Shown: positions 18,861-28,990, counted from the stretch's first letter. The stretch is 64,000 bases of DNA from Streptomyces sp. NBRC 109706 (GCF_000974485.1 NZ_BBOM01000006.1:837860-901859); one strand, 5' to 3'. Translations and numbers: made by a program. The notes: generated by a model not told the origin, from the sequence alone.

Positions 18861-20048
18861 ATGGCTGACACGGCTCATCGGGGTGGCGCGGCGGCATCCG
18901 CGGGCGGCACCGACACCACGGTCGGCATCGGCGGCGCGGCCGAGAGCACCGACATGGTGCTCAATATCGGTCCCCAACACCCGTCCACCCACGGTGTGTT
19001 GCGGCTGCGGCTGGTGTTGGACGGCGAGCGGATCTCGCAGGCCGAGCCGGTTGTCGGCTATATGCACCGGGGCGCGGAGAAGCTGTTCGAGGTCCGCGAC
19101 TACCGGCAGATCATCGTGTTGGCCAACCGGCACGACTGGCTCTCCGCCTTCGCCAACGAACTCGGGGTGGTGCTGGCCGTCGAGCGGATGCTGGGCATGG
19201 AGGTGCCCGAACGCGCCGTCTGGCTGCGCACCCTGCTGGCCGAGCTGAACCGGGTGCTCAACCATCTGATGTTCCTCGGCTCCTACCCGCTCGAACTGGG
19301 CGGACTGACCCCGATCTTCTACTCCTTCACCGAGCGGGAGAGCATCCAGCGGGTGATGGAGGAGGTGTCGGGCGGCCGGATGCACTACATGTTCAACCGG
19401 GTCGGCGGCCTCAAGGAGGAGCTGCCCGCCGGCTGGCAGGGCCGCACCCGCGAGGCCGTCCGCGCGGTCGGCGCCGGCCTGACCCGGCTGGACGAACTGG
19501 TGTCGGGCAACGAGGTGTTCCGCGCCCGCACCAGGGGCGTCGGGGTGCTGCGCCCCGAGGTGGCGCACGCGTACGGGGTGACCGGGCCGATCGCCAGGGC
19601 CAGCGGCGTCGACTTCGACCTGCGCCGGGACGAGCCCTACCTCGCCTACGGCGAGTTGGCCGACACGCTGCGGGTGGCCACCCGGCGGGAGGGCGACTGC
19701 CTGGCCCGCTTCGAGGTGCTGCTCGACCAGACGCGCAACTCCCTGGAACTGGCCGAAGCCTGCCTGGACCGGCTGGCCGAACTGCCGCCGGGGCCCGTCA
19801 ACCAGCGCCTGCCCAAGGTGCTGAAGGCGCCGGAGGGCGCGACCTACGCCTGGACGGAGAACCCACTGGGCGTCAACGGCTACTACCTGGTCTCCAAGGG
19901 CGAGAAGACCCCGCACCGGCTGAAGCTCCGCTCCGCCTCGTTCAACAACATCCAGGCGCTCAGCGAACTGCTGCCCGGTACCCTGGTCGCCGACATGGTG
20001 GCCATCCTCGGCTCCTTCTTCTTCGTTGTCGGCGACATCGACAAGTAG
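18861..20048 (+). CDS. nuoD: NuoD-like NADH-quinone oxidoreductase subunit (stand-alone paralog)
   Basis: 395-aa member of the complex I 49-kDa (NuoD/NDUFS2) family. The quinone-site loop [13 protein letters not shown] (residues 37-49), the YMHRGAEKL segment with Arg70, and the C-terminal DMVAILGS...GDIDK region are all present. No other nuo gene is nearby, so this is a solitary paralog rather than part of a nuo operon. The position that is normally a quinone-binding Tyr (LDY in other family members) is Trp93 here (HDW). CAGACT lies 7 nt before the ATG, a weaker leaderless-type -10. It converges with an NDUFAF7-like methyltransferase gene. Confidence 0.88.
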   Translation: MADTAHRGGAAASAGGTDTTVGIGGAAESTDMVLNIGPQHPSTHGVLRLRLVLDGERISQAEPVVGYMHRGAEKLFEVRDYRQIIVLANRHDWLSAFANELGVVLAVERMLGMEVPERAVWLRTLLAELNRVLNHLMFLGSYPLELGGLTPIFYSFTERESIQRVMEEVSGGRMHYMFNRVGGLKEELPAGWQGRTREAVRAVGAGLTRLDELVSGNEVFRARTRGVGVLRPEVAHAYGVTGPIARASGVDFDLRRDEPYLAYGELADTLRVATRREGDCLARFEVLLDQTRNSLELAEACLDRLAELPPGPVNQRLPKVLKAPEGATYAWTENPLGVNGYYLVSKGEKTPHRLKLRSASFNNIQALSELLPGTLVADMVAILGSFFFVVGDIDK

Positions 20049-20066
20049 CCCACGGCGAGGGTCCGT

Positions 20067-21062
20067 TCAGTCGGTCGACTCACCCGGCCAGTGAATGTCC
20101 ACGCCGACCGGGCACAGCAGCCAGTGGAAGCCGCCGAGCCCCGCCGGATCGGTGAGTTCGGCCGCCTCGCCGGCGTCCCGCAGCGCGCGCAGATAGCCGG
20201 CCGGATCGCGGCTCGCCAGCTCGTACGGCGGCCGTGCGCCGCGCACCCCCAGCGCGTGCAGCGCCGCCCGCTGGGTCAGCGTCCTGGCCCCCGGCCCGGC
20301 GCAGGAGTCCGAGGCGAGATGGGCGGTGAGATCCATCGAGCCGTCCGGCACCGGCGCCACAGCGCGCCCCGCGCGATAGCCGGTGAGGGTGCCGGACACC
20401 GGCCGCTCCGCCCGGAGATGGGCGTAGTCGACGGCCACCGCCAGCCCCCCGGCCAGGCCGCCGACCGCCGCCGCCCAGGCCAGATCCCGGGGCAGGCCGA
20501 TCTCCGCCCGCTCGCCCGGCCGGCCGGCCAGCGGCCACCACCGCGCCAACCACGCCGCGTCCGCGCCCTCGACCGGCCCGGCCAACCGTTCCGTTCCGTC
20601 CGGCGCCACCTCGACCAGCCGGGGCACGCCGTCCTCGTCGGTCTCCGCCACCTCCAACGGCACGTTGTCCAGCCACTCGTTGGCGAAGAGCAGCCCGACC
20701 ACGCCGGCCGGCGGCTCGGCCCGCCACTCGATCCGGGGATCGAGACCGGCCGGCCTGGGCGCGCGTTCCACCGCGAACGGACGTAGCCGCGCCGCCAGTT
20801 CGGGTGCCGTGCGGGCGAGCACCCCGGTCAGCAACTCGCCGCGGCCCGCGCCCAGATCGACCAGCGCCAGCTCGGCCGGCGCGTCCAGCGCCTCGTCGAC
20901 CCGGCGCAACAGCCGCGCCACCGCCTCGGCGAAGAGCGGCGAGGCATGCACCGAGGTACGGAAGTGCGCCGCCGGGCGCTCCCGGAGATAGAAGCCCCCG
21001 GGCCCGTAGAGCGCGCGCTCCATCGCCGCGCGCCAGCCGAGGAACACGGGCTCCGTCCGCAT
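20067..21062 (-). CDS. SAM-dependent methyltransferase, NDUFAF7/MidA-like
   Basis: 331-aa enzyme of the Methyltransf_28 type. The SAM-binding motif [12 protein letters not shown] lies near residue 80, and the ANEWLDNVP segment corresponds to the ANE/HE-x-xDALP motif of the MidA/NDUFAF7 family. Human NDUFAF7 dimethylates an arginine of NDUFS2, the NuoD homolog; the gene here ends 19 nt from a NuoD-like gene, so a matching role is a reasonable inference. The ATG at 21062 has AGGAG 5 nt upstream and is preferred over an in-frame codon at 21107. Other family members act on unknown substrates. Confidence 0.8.
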   Translation of the reverse strand: MRTEPVFLGWRAAMERALYGPGGFYLRERPAAHFRTSVHASPLFAEAVARLLRRVDEALDAPAELALVDLGAGRGELLTGVLARTAPELAARLRPFAVERAPRPAGLDPRIEWRAEPPAGVVGLLFANEWLDNVPLEVAETDEDGVPRLVEVAPDGTERLAGPVEGADAAWLARWWPLAGRPGERAEIGLPRDLAWAAAVGGLAGGLAVAVDYAHLRAERPVSGTLTGYRAGRAVAPVPDGSMDLTAHLASDSCAGPGARTLTQRAALHALGVRGARPPYELASRDPAGYLRALRDAGEAAELTDPAGLGGFHWLLCPVGVDIHWPGESTD

Positions 21063-21147
21063 GGGATCTCCTGTCGTCGTGGGGTCGTCGTGCTCGGGCC
21101 CGTCCACCTTGAGGAGTAGTTGAGCGCTGGATGTATCGGTCGTCGGG

Positions 21148-21179
21148 TTGACTCCCCGGCCCGATGTAGTGGCTACTCT
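21148..21179 (+). promoter_or_regulatory. Promoter of the two-component system
   Basis: TTGACT (21148-21153) and TACTCT (21174-21179) with a 20-bp spacer, longer than usual. The -10 ends 7 nt before the GTG at 21187, so the message is probably leaderless. Confidence 0.5.
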
Positions 21180-21186
21180 GGGTGAA

Positions 21187-22386
21187 GTGAACCGGCTCTA
21201 TGACTTTCTCCGCCGTCACCCCCTCTGGGTCGACGGCTGCTGGGCGTTTGTGCTGGTGATCAGCTCCATCCTCGTCGTCGCCGAGCCGAGCTACGAGGGG
21301 CCGGAGGTGGGTGGCCTGATCGCCACGCTGCTGCTCGGCGTCGTGATCATGCTCCGCCGCCGTTGGCCTGCCCATATGCTCGTGCTCGCCATCGTCACCG
21401 GGCTCTTCCAGGTCGCGGCGGACATCACCCCGCTCCCGGCCGACTTCGCACTGCTGGTGATCACCTTCACGGTGGCCGCCAGGCCCGAGCGCTGGCCGTC
21501 CCGGATGGGGCTGGTGATGTCCGTGGCGGCGCCGGCCCTGAACGCGATCCGGTGGCCGCCGGCGGAGGGCGGCACGCTGTTCAACCGCGTGATCTCCGCC
21601 ATTTTCGTCGGTGTCGCCTTCTGCCTCGCCTGGGTGCTGGGCGATTCGCTGCGCACCCGCCGCGCCTACTACGCGGAGCTGGAGGAGCGCGCCGCCCGGC
21701 TCGAACTGGAGCGGGAGACCCAGGCGCGGATGGCCGTCGCCGCCGAACGCGCCAGGATCGCGCGGGAGTTGCACGATGTGGTGGCGCACAACGTCTCCGT
21801 GATGGTGGTCCAGGCCGACGGCGCGGCCTATGTGCTCGACAGCGCCCCCGAGCAGACGTTGAACGCGCTCAAGACCATCTCCGGCACCGGCCGGCAGGCG
21901 CTCACCGAGATGCGCCGGCTGCTGGGCGTGCTGCGCACCGAGGAGAGCCAGGTCGGCGCGCAGGACTACGTTCCCCAGCCGGGCGTCGAGCAGCTGTCCG
22001 ATCTGGTCGACCAGGTGCGGGACACGGGGCTGCCGGTCGAGTTCCGGATAGCGGGCACGCCGAGGCCGCTGCCCAGCGGCGTCGAGTTGACCGCCTACCG
22101 CATCGTGCAGGAGGCGCTGACCAACACCCGCAAGCACGGCGGCCCCGACGCCGGCGCCACGGTCACCCTGGAGTACGGCGGCGAATCGCTCACGGTGCTC
22201 GCCGAGGACGACGGGCGCGGCGCCCAGCAGGAGCTGTACGAGGGGCGCGGCGCCGACGGCCAGGGCCATGGTCTGATCGGGATGCGGGAGCGGGTCGGCA
22301 TGGTCAACGGCCTGCTGGTCGCCGGCCCCCGCCCCGGGGGCGGCTTCCGCATCAGCGCCACCCTGCCGCTGTCCGGCGGCGACTGA
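21187..22386 (+). CDS. Two-component sensor histidine kinase (HisKA_3/NarL-type)
   Basis: 399-aa sensor kinase. An N-terminal block of four to five membrane helices (to about residue 150) has almost no extracellular loops. A short coiled coil leads to the dimerization/phosphorylation domain with RELHDVVAH (His196), followed by an HATPase domain with TNTRKHGG, a D-D-G-R-G motif and [11 protein letters not shown]. The lack of a loop suggests that it senses a membrane signal. The GTG at 21187 ([11 protein letters not shown]) is chosen because a -10 box lies 7 nt upstream; an earlier TTG overlaps the promoter. The response regulator follows after 48 nt. Confidence 0.92.
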   Translation: MNRLYDFLRRHPLWVDGCWAFVLVISSILVVAEPSYEGPEVGGLIATLLLGVVIMLRRRWPAHMLVLAIVTGLFQVAADITPLPADFALLVITFTVAARPERWPSRMGLVMSVAAPALNAIRWPPAEGGTLFNRVISAIFVGVAFCLAWVLGDSLRTRRAYYAELEERAARLELERETQARMAVAAERARIARELHDVVAHNVSVMVVQADGAAYVLDSAPEQTLNALKTISGTGRQALTEMRRLLGVLRTEESQVGAQDYVPQPGVEQLSDLVDQVRDTGLPVEFRIAGTPRPLPSGVELTAYRIVQEALTNTRKHGGPDAGATVTLEYGGESLTVLAEDDGRGAQQELYEGRGADGQGHGLIGMRERVGMVNGLLVAGPRPGGGFRISATLPLSGGD

Positions 22387-22434
22387 GCGCGGCCGGCGTC
22401 CGCTACGCCATGACCACCGAGGGGGAGAGCCAAG

Positions 22435-23142
22435 ATGCCGATCCGTGTGATGCTCGTCGACGACCAGGCCCTGCTGCGCACCGGCTTCAAGATGGTGCTG
22501 AGCGCGCAGCCCGACATCACCGTGGCCGCCGAGGCGGGCGACGGCGTCGAGGCCCTGGAACGGCTCGCCACCACCGAGATCGACGTGGTGCTGATGGATG
22601 TCCGGATGCCCAGGATGGACGGCGTCGAGGCCACCCAACGGATCTGCCAGGGCGGCGCCGGCGGCCCCGGCGACCCTCGGGTGCTGATCCTCACCACCTT
22701 CGACCTCGACGAGTACGCCTTCTCCGGGCTCCAGTCCGGCGCCTCCGGGTTCCTGCTGAAGGACGTCCCGCCGGACGAGCTGCTGGCCGCGATCCGCTCC
22801 GTGCACAGCGGTGACGCGGTGGTGGCGCCCTCCACCACCCGCCGGCTGCTCGATCGGTTCGCCAGCCTGATGCCGGGCCCCGAGGTCAGGAACCGCCCCG
22901 AGCTGGATCTGCTCACCGACCGCGAACGGGAGGTGCTGCTGCTGATCGCGCAGGGCCTCTCCAACGGGGAGATCGCCGCGCGGCTCTTCGTCTCGGAGGC
23001 CACCGTCAAGACCCACGTGGGCCGGGTGCTGGCCAAGTTGCGGCTCCGGGACCGGGTGCAGGCCGTGGTTCTGGCCTACGAGAGCGGCCTGGTGCGGGCC
23101 ACCGGGCAGCACGGCTCGGGGGGCGGCAGGCGGGCGCCGTAG
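22435..23142 (+). CDS. LuxR/NarL-type response regulator
   Basis: 235-aa response regulator paired with the kinase upstream. The receiver domain has the acidic pair DD at 9-10, phospho-acceptor Asp55 (LMDVRMP) and Lys in LLKDV. The C-terminal LuxR HTH (LTDREREVLLLIAQGLSNGEIA region, about 160-200) binds DNA. Between the phospho-acceptor and the switch Thr is a small Gly/Ala insertion (QGGAGGPG). ATG 22435 has GGGGGAGAG 6-8 nt upstream. Targets unknown. Confidence 0.93.
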   Translation: MPIRVMLVDDQALLRTGFKMVLSAQPDITVAAEAGDGVEALERLATTEIDVVLMDVRMPRMDGVEATQRICQGGAGGPGDPRVLILTTFDLDEYAFSGLQSGASGFLLKDVPPDELLAAIRSVHSGDAVVAPSTTRRLLDRFASLMPGPEVRNRPELDLLTDREREVLLLIAQGLSNGEIAARLFVSEATVKTHVGRVLAKLRLRDRVQAVVLAYESGLVRATGQHGSGGGRRAP

Positions 23143-23208
23143 CATGAGGGGGACGTCCGGTACCGGGTCGGTCGGACCGGAACGCCCGATAAGGGAGAGA
23201 ACCAAACG

Positions 23209-24168
23209 GTGAACGCCGCCTCAGCGCCCCGTAACGTCGAGGCGCACGACCGTCCGGCGCGGCTGCGCGTCGGCGTGGTCGGCGCCGGACGCGTCGGCCC
23301 GGTGCTGGCCGCCGCGCTGCGGCTGGCCGGGCACCAGCCGGTGGCCGCCTCCGGCGTCTCGGACAGCTCGCGGCGCCGCGCCGAGGCGCTGCTGCCCGGC
23401 GTGCCGCTGCTGCCGCCCGACCAGGTGCTGGCCGCCTCCGATCTGGTGCTGCTGACCGTCCCCGACGACACGCTGCCCACGCTGGTCGCGGGCCTCGCCG
23501 AGACGGGCGCGATCCGCCCCGGACAGCTGCTGGTGCACACCTCGGGCCGCTACGGCACCCGGGTGCTGGACCCCGCGCTGCGCGCCGGCGCGCTGCCGCT
23601 GGCGCTGCATCCGGTGCTGACGTTCACCGGCTCCCCGGTCGATGTGCAGCGGCTGGCCGGTTGCTCGTTCGGCGTCACGGCCCCGGTCGAACTGCGCATG
23701 GCCGCCGAGGCGTTGGTGATCGAGATGGGTGGCGAGCCGGAGTGGATCGAGGAGTCCGACCGCCCGCTCTACCACGCCGCGCTCGCCATGGGCGCCAACT
23801 ATCTGGTCACGCTGGTCGCCCAGTCCCTCCAGGTGCTGCGCACCGCCGGCGTCGCGGCGCCCGACCGGATGCTCGGCCCGCTGCTCGGCGCCGCCCTGGA
23901 CAACGCGCTGCGCTCCGGCGACACCGCGCTCACCGGGCCTGTGGCCAGGGGCGACGCCGGCACGGTCGCCGCGCATCTGGCGGAGCTGCGCGCGCACGCC
24001 CCCGACACCCTGGCCAGCTATCTGGCGCTGGCCCGCACCACGGCCGACCGCGCCCTGGACAGCGGGCTGCTCAAGCCCGAGCTGGCCGAGGCGCTGCTGG
24101 GCGTGCTGGCCGCCGGCGGCGAGGCCGGCGGCACCGCATCGAACGGTTCGGACGGAGCTGAGGGATGA
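23209..24168 (+). CDS. Rossmann-fold/DUF2520 protein upstream of panC
   Basis: 319-aa protein with an N-terminal NAD(P)-binding motif (VGVVGAGRVGPVLAAAL) and a C-terminal helical DUF2520 domain. The overall layout resembles ketopantoate or 6-phosphogluconate reductases. In actinobacteria the gene commonly sits directly before panC, as here with a 4-bp overlap, so a ketopantoate-reductase-like or other pantothenate-related step is plausible but unproven. The GTG at 23209 follows AAGGGAGAGA. First gene of the cofactor operon running to coaX. Confidence 0.88.
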   Translation: MNAASAPRNVEAHDRPARLRVGVVGAGRVGPVLAAALRLAGHQPVAASGVSDSSRRRAEALLPGVPLLPPDQVLAASDLVLLTVPDDTLPTLVAGLAETGAIRPGQLLVHTSGRYGTRVLDPALRAGALPLALHPVLTFTGSPVDVQRLAGCSFGVTAPVELRMAAEALVIEMGGEPEWIEESDRPLYHAALAMGANYLVTLVAQSLQVLRTAGVAAPDRMLGPLLGAALDNALRSGDTALTGPVARGDAGTVAAHLAELRAHAPDTLASYLALARTTADRALDSGLLKPELAEALLGVLAAGGEAGGTASNGSDGAEG

Positions 24169-25028
24169 CCCTGACCGTGGCGCGTCGCGCCGAGGAGCTG
24201 TACGCGCACTACACGCGCGGGGCCGAGCGCGCCGTGGTGATGACGCTCGGCGCCCTGCACGAGGGGCACGCGGCCAATATCAGGGCCGCCAGGGAGCGCG
24301 TCGGACCCGGCGGGCAGATCGTCGTCACGGTCTATGTGAACCCGCTCCAGTTCGGCGCCGGCGAGGACTTCGAGCGCTATCCGCGCACCCTGGAGGCCGA
24401 CGCCAGGCTCGCCGAGGACGCCGGCGCCGATCTGCTGTTCGCCCCCACCGACGCCGAGATGTACCCGGACGGCCGCCCGTCCGTCACCCTGGCGGCCGGC
24501 CCGCTGGGCGAGCGGCTTGAGGGCGCCTCCCGGCCGGGCCACTTCGACGGCATGCTCACCGTCGTCGCCAAGCTGCTCCATCTCACCCGCGCCGACTACG
24601 CCACCTTCGGCCGGAAGGACGCCCAGCAACTGGCCCTGGTGCGGCGGATGGTGCGCGATCTGAACTTCCCGGTGGAGATCGTCCCGGTGCCGACCCTCCG
24701 CGATCCGGACGGCCTGGCCCGTTCCAGCCGCAACCGCTATCTCTCCCCGGCGGAGCGCGACACCGCGCTGGCGCTCTCCCGCGCGCTCTTCGCCGCCGCC
24801 GAACAGCCGGACGCGCCCGGCGCGCGCGCCGCCGCGCGCGCCGTCCTCGACAAGGCGGCCGGCGGCGACCCCCCGCTCGCCCTCGACTATCTGGCGCTGC
24901 TCGACCCGGCCACCCTGGACGAGGCGCCGGACGCACACACCGGCGAGGCGCTGCTCGCCGTCGCCGCCCGGGTCGGCACCACCCGGCTGATCGACAACGT
25001 CACCCTGACCCTGGGCGGCCGGGCATGA
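24165..25028 (+). CDS. panC: Pantothenate synthetase (pantoate-beta-alanine ligase)
   Basis: Joins pantoate and beta-alanine with ATP to make pantothenate, the precursor of CoA. Nucleotidyltransferase HxGH-type motif EGHAANI near residue 30, then the VYVNPLQFGAGEDFERYPR pantoate-binding segment, FGRKDAQQL and SSRNRYLS. 287 aa is normal. Start and stop each overlap a neighbour by 4 bp (with the DUF2520 gene and nadB), indicating tight translational coupling. No RBS of its own is needed beyond the end of the upstream gene. Confidence 0.96.
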   Translation: MTLTVARRAEELYAHYTRGAERAVVMTLGALHEGHAANIRAARERVGPGGQIVVTVYVNPLQFGAGEDFERYPRTLEADARLAEDAGADLLFAPTDAEMYPDGRPSVTLAAGPLGERLEGASRPGHFDGMLTVVAKLLHLTRADYATFGRKDAQQLALVRRMVRDLNFPVEIVPVPTLRDPDGLARSSRNRYLSPAERDTALALSRALFAAAEQPDAPGARAAARAVLDKAAGGDPPLALDYLALLDPATLDEAPDAHTGEALLAVAARVGTTRLIDNVTLTLGGRA

Positions 25029-26806
25029 GCCGCGACGAGGCGCTGCCGCCCGCCATAGCCGGGCCGCTGCCGGCGCCCGAGCCCGGCTGGGCCGTCGAGG
25101 CGGACGTGGTGGTGATCGGCTCCGGCGTCGCCGGGCTCACCGCCGCGCTGCGCTGCGCCGCCGGCGGCCTGCGCACCGTGATCGTCACCAAGGCCCGCCT
25201 CGACGACGGCTCGACGCGCTGGGCGCAGGGCGGCATCGCCGCCGCGCTCGGCGAGGGCGACACCCCCGAGCAGCACCTGGCCGACACCCTGGTCGCCGGC
25301 GCCGGGCTCTGCGACGAACGCGCGGTCGGCGCCCTGGTCACCGAGGGCCCGGACGCGGTCCGCCGGCTGATCGCGCTCGGCGCCACCTTCGACACCGAAG
25401 GGGACGGCGCCCTCGCGCTGACCCGCGAGGGCGGCCACCACCGGCGGCGGATCGCGCACGCCGGCGGCGACGCCACCGGCGCCGAGATCTCCCGCGCGCT
25501 GCTCGCCGCGGTGCGCGCCGCCGGCATCGAGACCGTGCAGAACGCCCTGGCGCTCGACCTGCTGAAGGACGCCGATGGCCACGCCGCCGGCGTCACGCTC
25601 CATGTGATGGGCGAGGGCCGGCACGACGGCGTCGGCGCGGTCCGTGCGGACGCCGTCGTGCTGGCCACCGGCGGCATGGGGCAGATCTTCTCGGCCACCA
25701 CCAACCCGGCCGTCTCCACCGGCGACGGAGTCGCCCTGGCGCTGCGCGCCGGCGCCGAGGTCTCCGATCTTGAGTTCGTCCAGTTCCATCCGACGGTGCT
25801 CTATCTCGGCCCGGGCGCGGAGGGGCAACAGCCGCTGATCTCCGAGGCGGTGCGCGGCGAGGGCGCCCATCTGGTGGACGCGGCCGGCGAGCGCTTCATG
25901 CTCGGCCAACACGAACTGGCCGAGCTGGCGCCCCGCGACATCGTGGCCAAGGCGATCACCCGCCGCATGCGCGAGCAGGGCACCGACCACATGTATCTGG
26001 ACGCGCGGCACTTCGGCGCGGACATGTGGGAGCGCAGGTTCCCCACCATCCTGGCCGCCTGCCGCTCGCACGGCATCGACCCGGTGACGGAGCCGGTGCC
26101 GATCGCCCCGGCCGCCCACTACGCCTCCGGCGGGGTGCGCACCGACCTCGCCGGGCGGACCACCGTGCCGGGGCTCTACGCCTGCGGCGAGACGGCCTGC
26201 ACCGGGGTACACGGCGCCAACCGGCTGGCCTCCAACTCGCTTCTTGAGGGGCTGGTTTTCGCGGAACGCATCGCGGAACGAATCGCCGAGCGCATCGCGG
26301 AGCGCATCGCGGAACGAAGCGCCGCACGCGTCGCCGGAAGCGTCGCCGCCGCCCCCGAGCGCTCGGCGGCCGGCCCTCGTGGCCTCGACGGGCTGACCGT
26401 TCCCCGTCCGCTGCCCGGCGTCGGGCTGCCGCCGCCCGAGGCGCGGCTCGCCATCCAGCGCGCGATGACCTCGGGCGCCGGCGTGCTGCGCTCGGCCGAC
26501 AGCCTCGCCGAGGCCGCCAGAACGCTGGACGCCCTGGCGGAAGATGATGACCGGAAGCCGGCGGAGCCGGGCACGGACACCTGGGAGACGGCTAACCTGC
26601 ATCTGGTCGCCCGGGTTCTGGTCAGCGCGGCCCAGCGCCGCGCGGAGACGCGCGGCTGCCACTGGCGCGAGGACCACCCCGAGCGGAACGATGCGGCCTG
26701 GCGACGCCATCTGGTCGCCGCGCTGCGCACCGGAGCCGCGGGCCCTGCCCTCGCGGTCCACACCACCGACACGACCGGGTTCCCTGACGGCCCGGTCGTT
26801 CCCTAG
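25025..26806 (+). CDS. nadB: L-aspartate oxidase
   Basis: FAD enzyme that oxidises L-aspartate to iminoaspartate, the first step of NAD synthesis. The dinucleotide motif DVVVIGSGVAGL is near residue 30; the SRWAQGG-like loop is STRWAQGGIAAAL, and HPT, GGV and TACTGVHGANRLASNSLLEG follow. 593 aa, somewhat longer than typical: residues about 413-432 are a repeated AERI tetrapeptide encoded by five near-identical 12-bp units (26261-26320), followed by an Ala/Pro-rich linker before the C-terminal helical domain. nadA is not in the window. Confidence 0.95.
   Translation: MSRDEALPPAIAGPLPAPEPGWAVEADVVVIGSGVAGLTAALRCAAGGLRTVIVTKARLDDGSTRWAQGGIAAALGEGDTPEQHLADTLVAGAGLCDERAVGALVTEGPDAVRRLIALGATFDTEGDGALALTREGGHHRRRIAHAGGDATGAEISRALLAAVRAAGIETVQNALALDLLKDADGHAAGVTLHVMGEGRHDGVGAVRADAVVLATGGMGQIFSATTNPAVSTGDGVALALRAGAEVSDLEFVQFHPTVLYLGPGAEGQQPLISEAVRGEGAHLVDAAGERFMLGQHELAELAPRDIVAKAITRRMREQGTDHMYLDARHFGADMWERRFPTILAACRSHGIDPVTEPVPIAPAAHYASGGVRTDLAGRTTVPGLYACGETACTGVHGANRLASNSLLEGLVFAERIAERIAERIAERIAERSAARVAGSVAAAPERSAAGPRGLDGLTVPRPLPGVGLPPPEARLAIQRAMTSGAGVLRSADSLAEAARTLDALAEDDDRKPAEPGTDTWETANLHLVARVLVSAAQRRAETRGCHWREDHPERNDAAWRRHLVAALRTGAAGPALAVHTTDTTGFPDGPVVP
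26261..26320 (+). repeat. 12-bp tandem repeat inside nadB (5 copies)
   Basis: Five in-frame copies of a GCGGAACGCATC-like unit, encoding AERI four times and then AERS. Copies differ by one or two bases, so it is an older or drifting expansion. Confidence 0.85.
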
Positions 26807-26819
26807 GAGAGCTTCAGTC

Positions 26820-27878
26820 GTGACCAGCAGCCCCCGACCCCCCGGCCCCCCGCAGGTAGAGCTGAACCTGCTGCCCATCGGCAGCCGCCCCGAGGCGGAC
26901 GAGCCGGTCGGCGGCTGTGGCTCGGGATGCGGCTGCGGCGCCGGGCACGACGCCGAGGGCCCCGACCGGTTCGACCCCCTGGAATGCGGCCTCGACCCCG
27001 GTCTGGCCGCGCTGCTCGAAGCGGCGGGTCTCGACCCGATCCGGGTGGAGGACATCGCCCACCTCGCGATCGAGGAGGACCTGGACGGCGGCGTCGATCT
27101 GACCACCGTCGCCACCATCCCCGAGTCCGCCGTCGCCACCGGCGACTTCACCGCCCGGCAGGCCGGCACGGTGGCCGGACTGCATATCGCCGAGGCGGTG
27201 CTCTCGGTGGTCTGCGCCGACGAGTTCGAGGTGGAACGGCATGTCGCCGACGGCGACCGGGTCGAGGCCGGCCAGGTGCTGCTCTCCGTCACCGGCCGCA
27301 CCCGGGACCTGCTGACCGGCGAACGGTCCGCGCTCAACCTGCTCTGCCGGCTCTCCGGCATCGCCACCGCCACCAGGGCCTGGGCCGACGCCCTGGCCGG
27401 CACCGGGGCCCGCGTCCGGGACACCCGCAAGACCACGGCCGGGCTGCGGATGCTGGAGAAGTACGCGGTGCGCTGCGGCGGCGGCGTCAACCACCGGATG
27501 TCGCTCTCCGACGCCGCGTTGATCAAGGACAACCACGTGGTCGCCGCCGGCGGCGTCGCCGAGGCGTTCCGTCGGGTGCGGGAGGAGTTCCCGGGGGTGC
27601 CCGTCGAGGTCGAGGTGGACCACCTGGACCAGATCGAGCCGGTTCTCGCCGAGGGCGCCGATCTGCTCCTGCTGGACAACTTCAACCCTGAGGAGACGGC
27701 CGAGGCGGTGGCCCTGGTCGCCGGCCGGGCCGATCTCGAATCCTCGGGCCGGCTCAGCCTGGACGTGGCGGCCGAGTACGCGGCGACCGGGGTGAACTAC
27801 CTCGCGGTGGGCGCGCTCACCCATTCGGCGCCGATCCTGGACATCGGCCTCGACCTCCGCTCCGAGGGGCGCTCCTGA
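26820..27878 (+). CDS. nadC: Nicotinate-nucleotide pyrophosphorylase (carboxylating)
   Basis: Quinolinate phosphoribosyltransferase, making nicotinate mononucleotide from quinolinate and PRPP. Family signatures: EDLDGGVDLTT, TARQAGTVAGL, RDTRKTTAGLR, GGGVNHRMSLSDAALIKDNH and LLLDNF. 352 aa, about 60 longer than the core enzyme because of an N-terminal extension with a Cys-rich cluster (Cys33, Cys37, Cys39, His43). The GTG start at 26820 follows GGAGAGCTTC. It lies 13 nt after nadB and 1 nt before coaX. Confidence 0.95.
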   Translation: MTSSPRPPGPPQVELNLLPIGSRPEADEPVGGCGSGCGCGAGHDAEGPDRFDPLECGLDPGLAALLEAAGLDPIRVEDIAHLAIEEDLDGGVDLTTVATIPESAVATGDFTARQAGTVAGLHIAEAVLSVVCADEFEVERHVADGDRVEAGQVLLSVTGRTRDLLTGERSALNLLCRLSGIATATRAWADALAGTGARVRDTRKTTAGLRMLEKYAVRCGGGVNHRMSLSDAALIKDNHVVAAGGVAEAFRRVREEFPGVPVEVEVDHLDQIEPVLAEGADLLLLDNFNPEETAEAVALVAGRADLESSGRLSLDVAAEYAATGVNYLAVGALTHSAPILDIGLDLRSEGRS

Positions 27879-27879
27879 C

Positions 27880-28677
<798 letters not shown>

Positions 28678-28759
28678 ACCACCCGGGACCGCCCGGGAGG
28701 GAACACGCCGCCGACGGCCAATCAGTCGCGATTGTCTGTTTAGTACTTAAAGTCGGTTT

Positions 28760-28990
28760 ATGGCTACGTCTCAGGCTTCTTCCCCGACCCCGGGCGGCGA
28801 CGGGGACGACAACGGTGAGCAGCGGTCGCGTCGTTCGCAGGCCCAGCGCCCGGTGCCGACTCCGGCGGACGTCTTCCCGCCACGCCGCAAGCGCCCGACG
28901 CCGCCGCCGACGGACCCGGGTGCCCCCCAGGGGGACGAGTCGGCCGGCGGGGCGGCGGAGCGACCCACGGGGGGCGAAGAGGAGGAGTGA
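28760..28990 (+). CDS. Small Pro/Glu-rich hypothetical protein
   Basis: 76-aa, low-complexity, highly charged sequence (Ser/Pro/Asp/Glu-rich, PPRRKRPTPPP in the middle, ending EEEE), probably disordered. The ATG at 28760 lies after a relatively AT-rich stretch (28722-28759) that could contain a promoter (TTGTCT at 28733), but no clear ribosome site is seen. No family recognised. The opposite strand is also open here; the plus frame is preferred because of the start context. Confidence 0.45.
   Translation: MATSQASSPTPGGDGDDNGEQRSRRSQAQRPVPTPADVFPPRRKRPTPPPTDPGAPQGDESAGGAAERPTGGEEEE

Noticed and set aside
20080..23205. Open frame of about 1040 codons on the minus strand
   Set aside because: It runs antisense to the methyltransferase and two-component genes. 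Stop-free antisense frames are expected at this GC content, and its composition (His/Arg/Gly/Gln-rich) is that of a shadow.
24887..27685. Open frame of about 930 codons on the minus strand
   Set aside because: Antisense to nadB/nadC; no recognisable domain.
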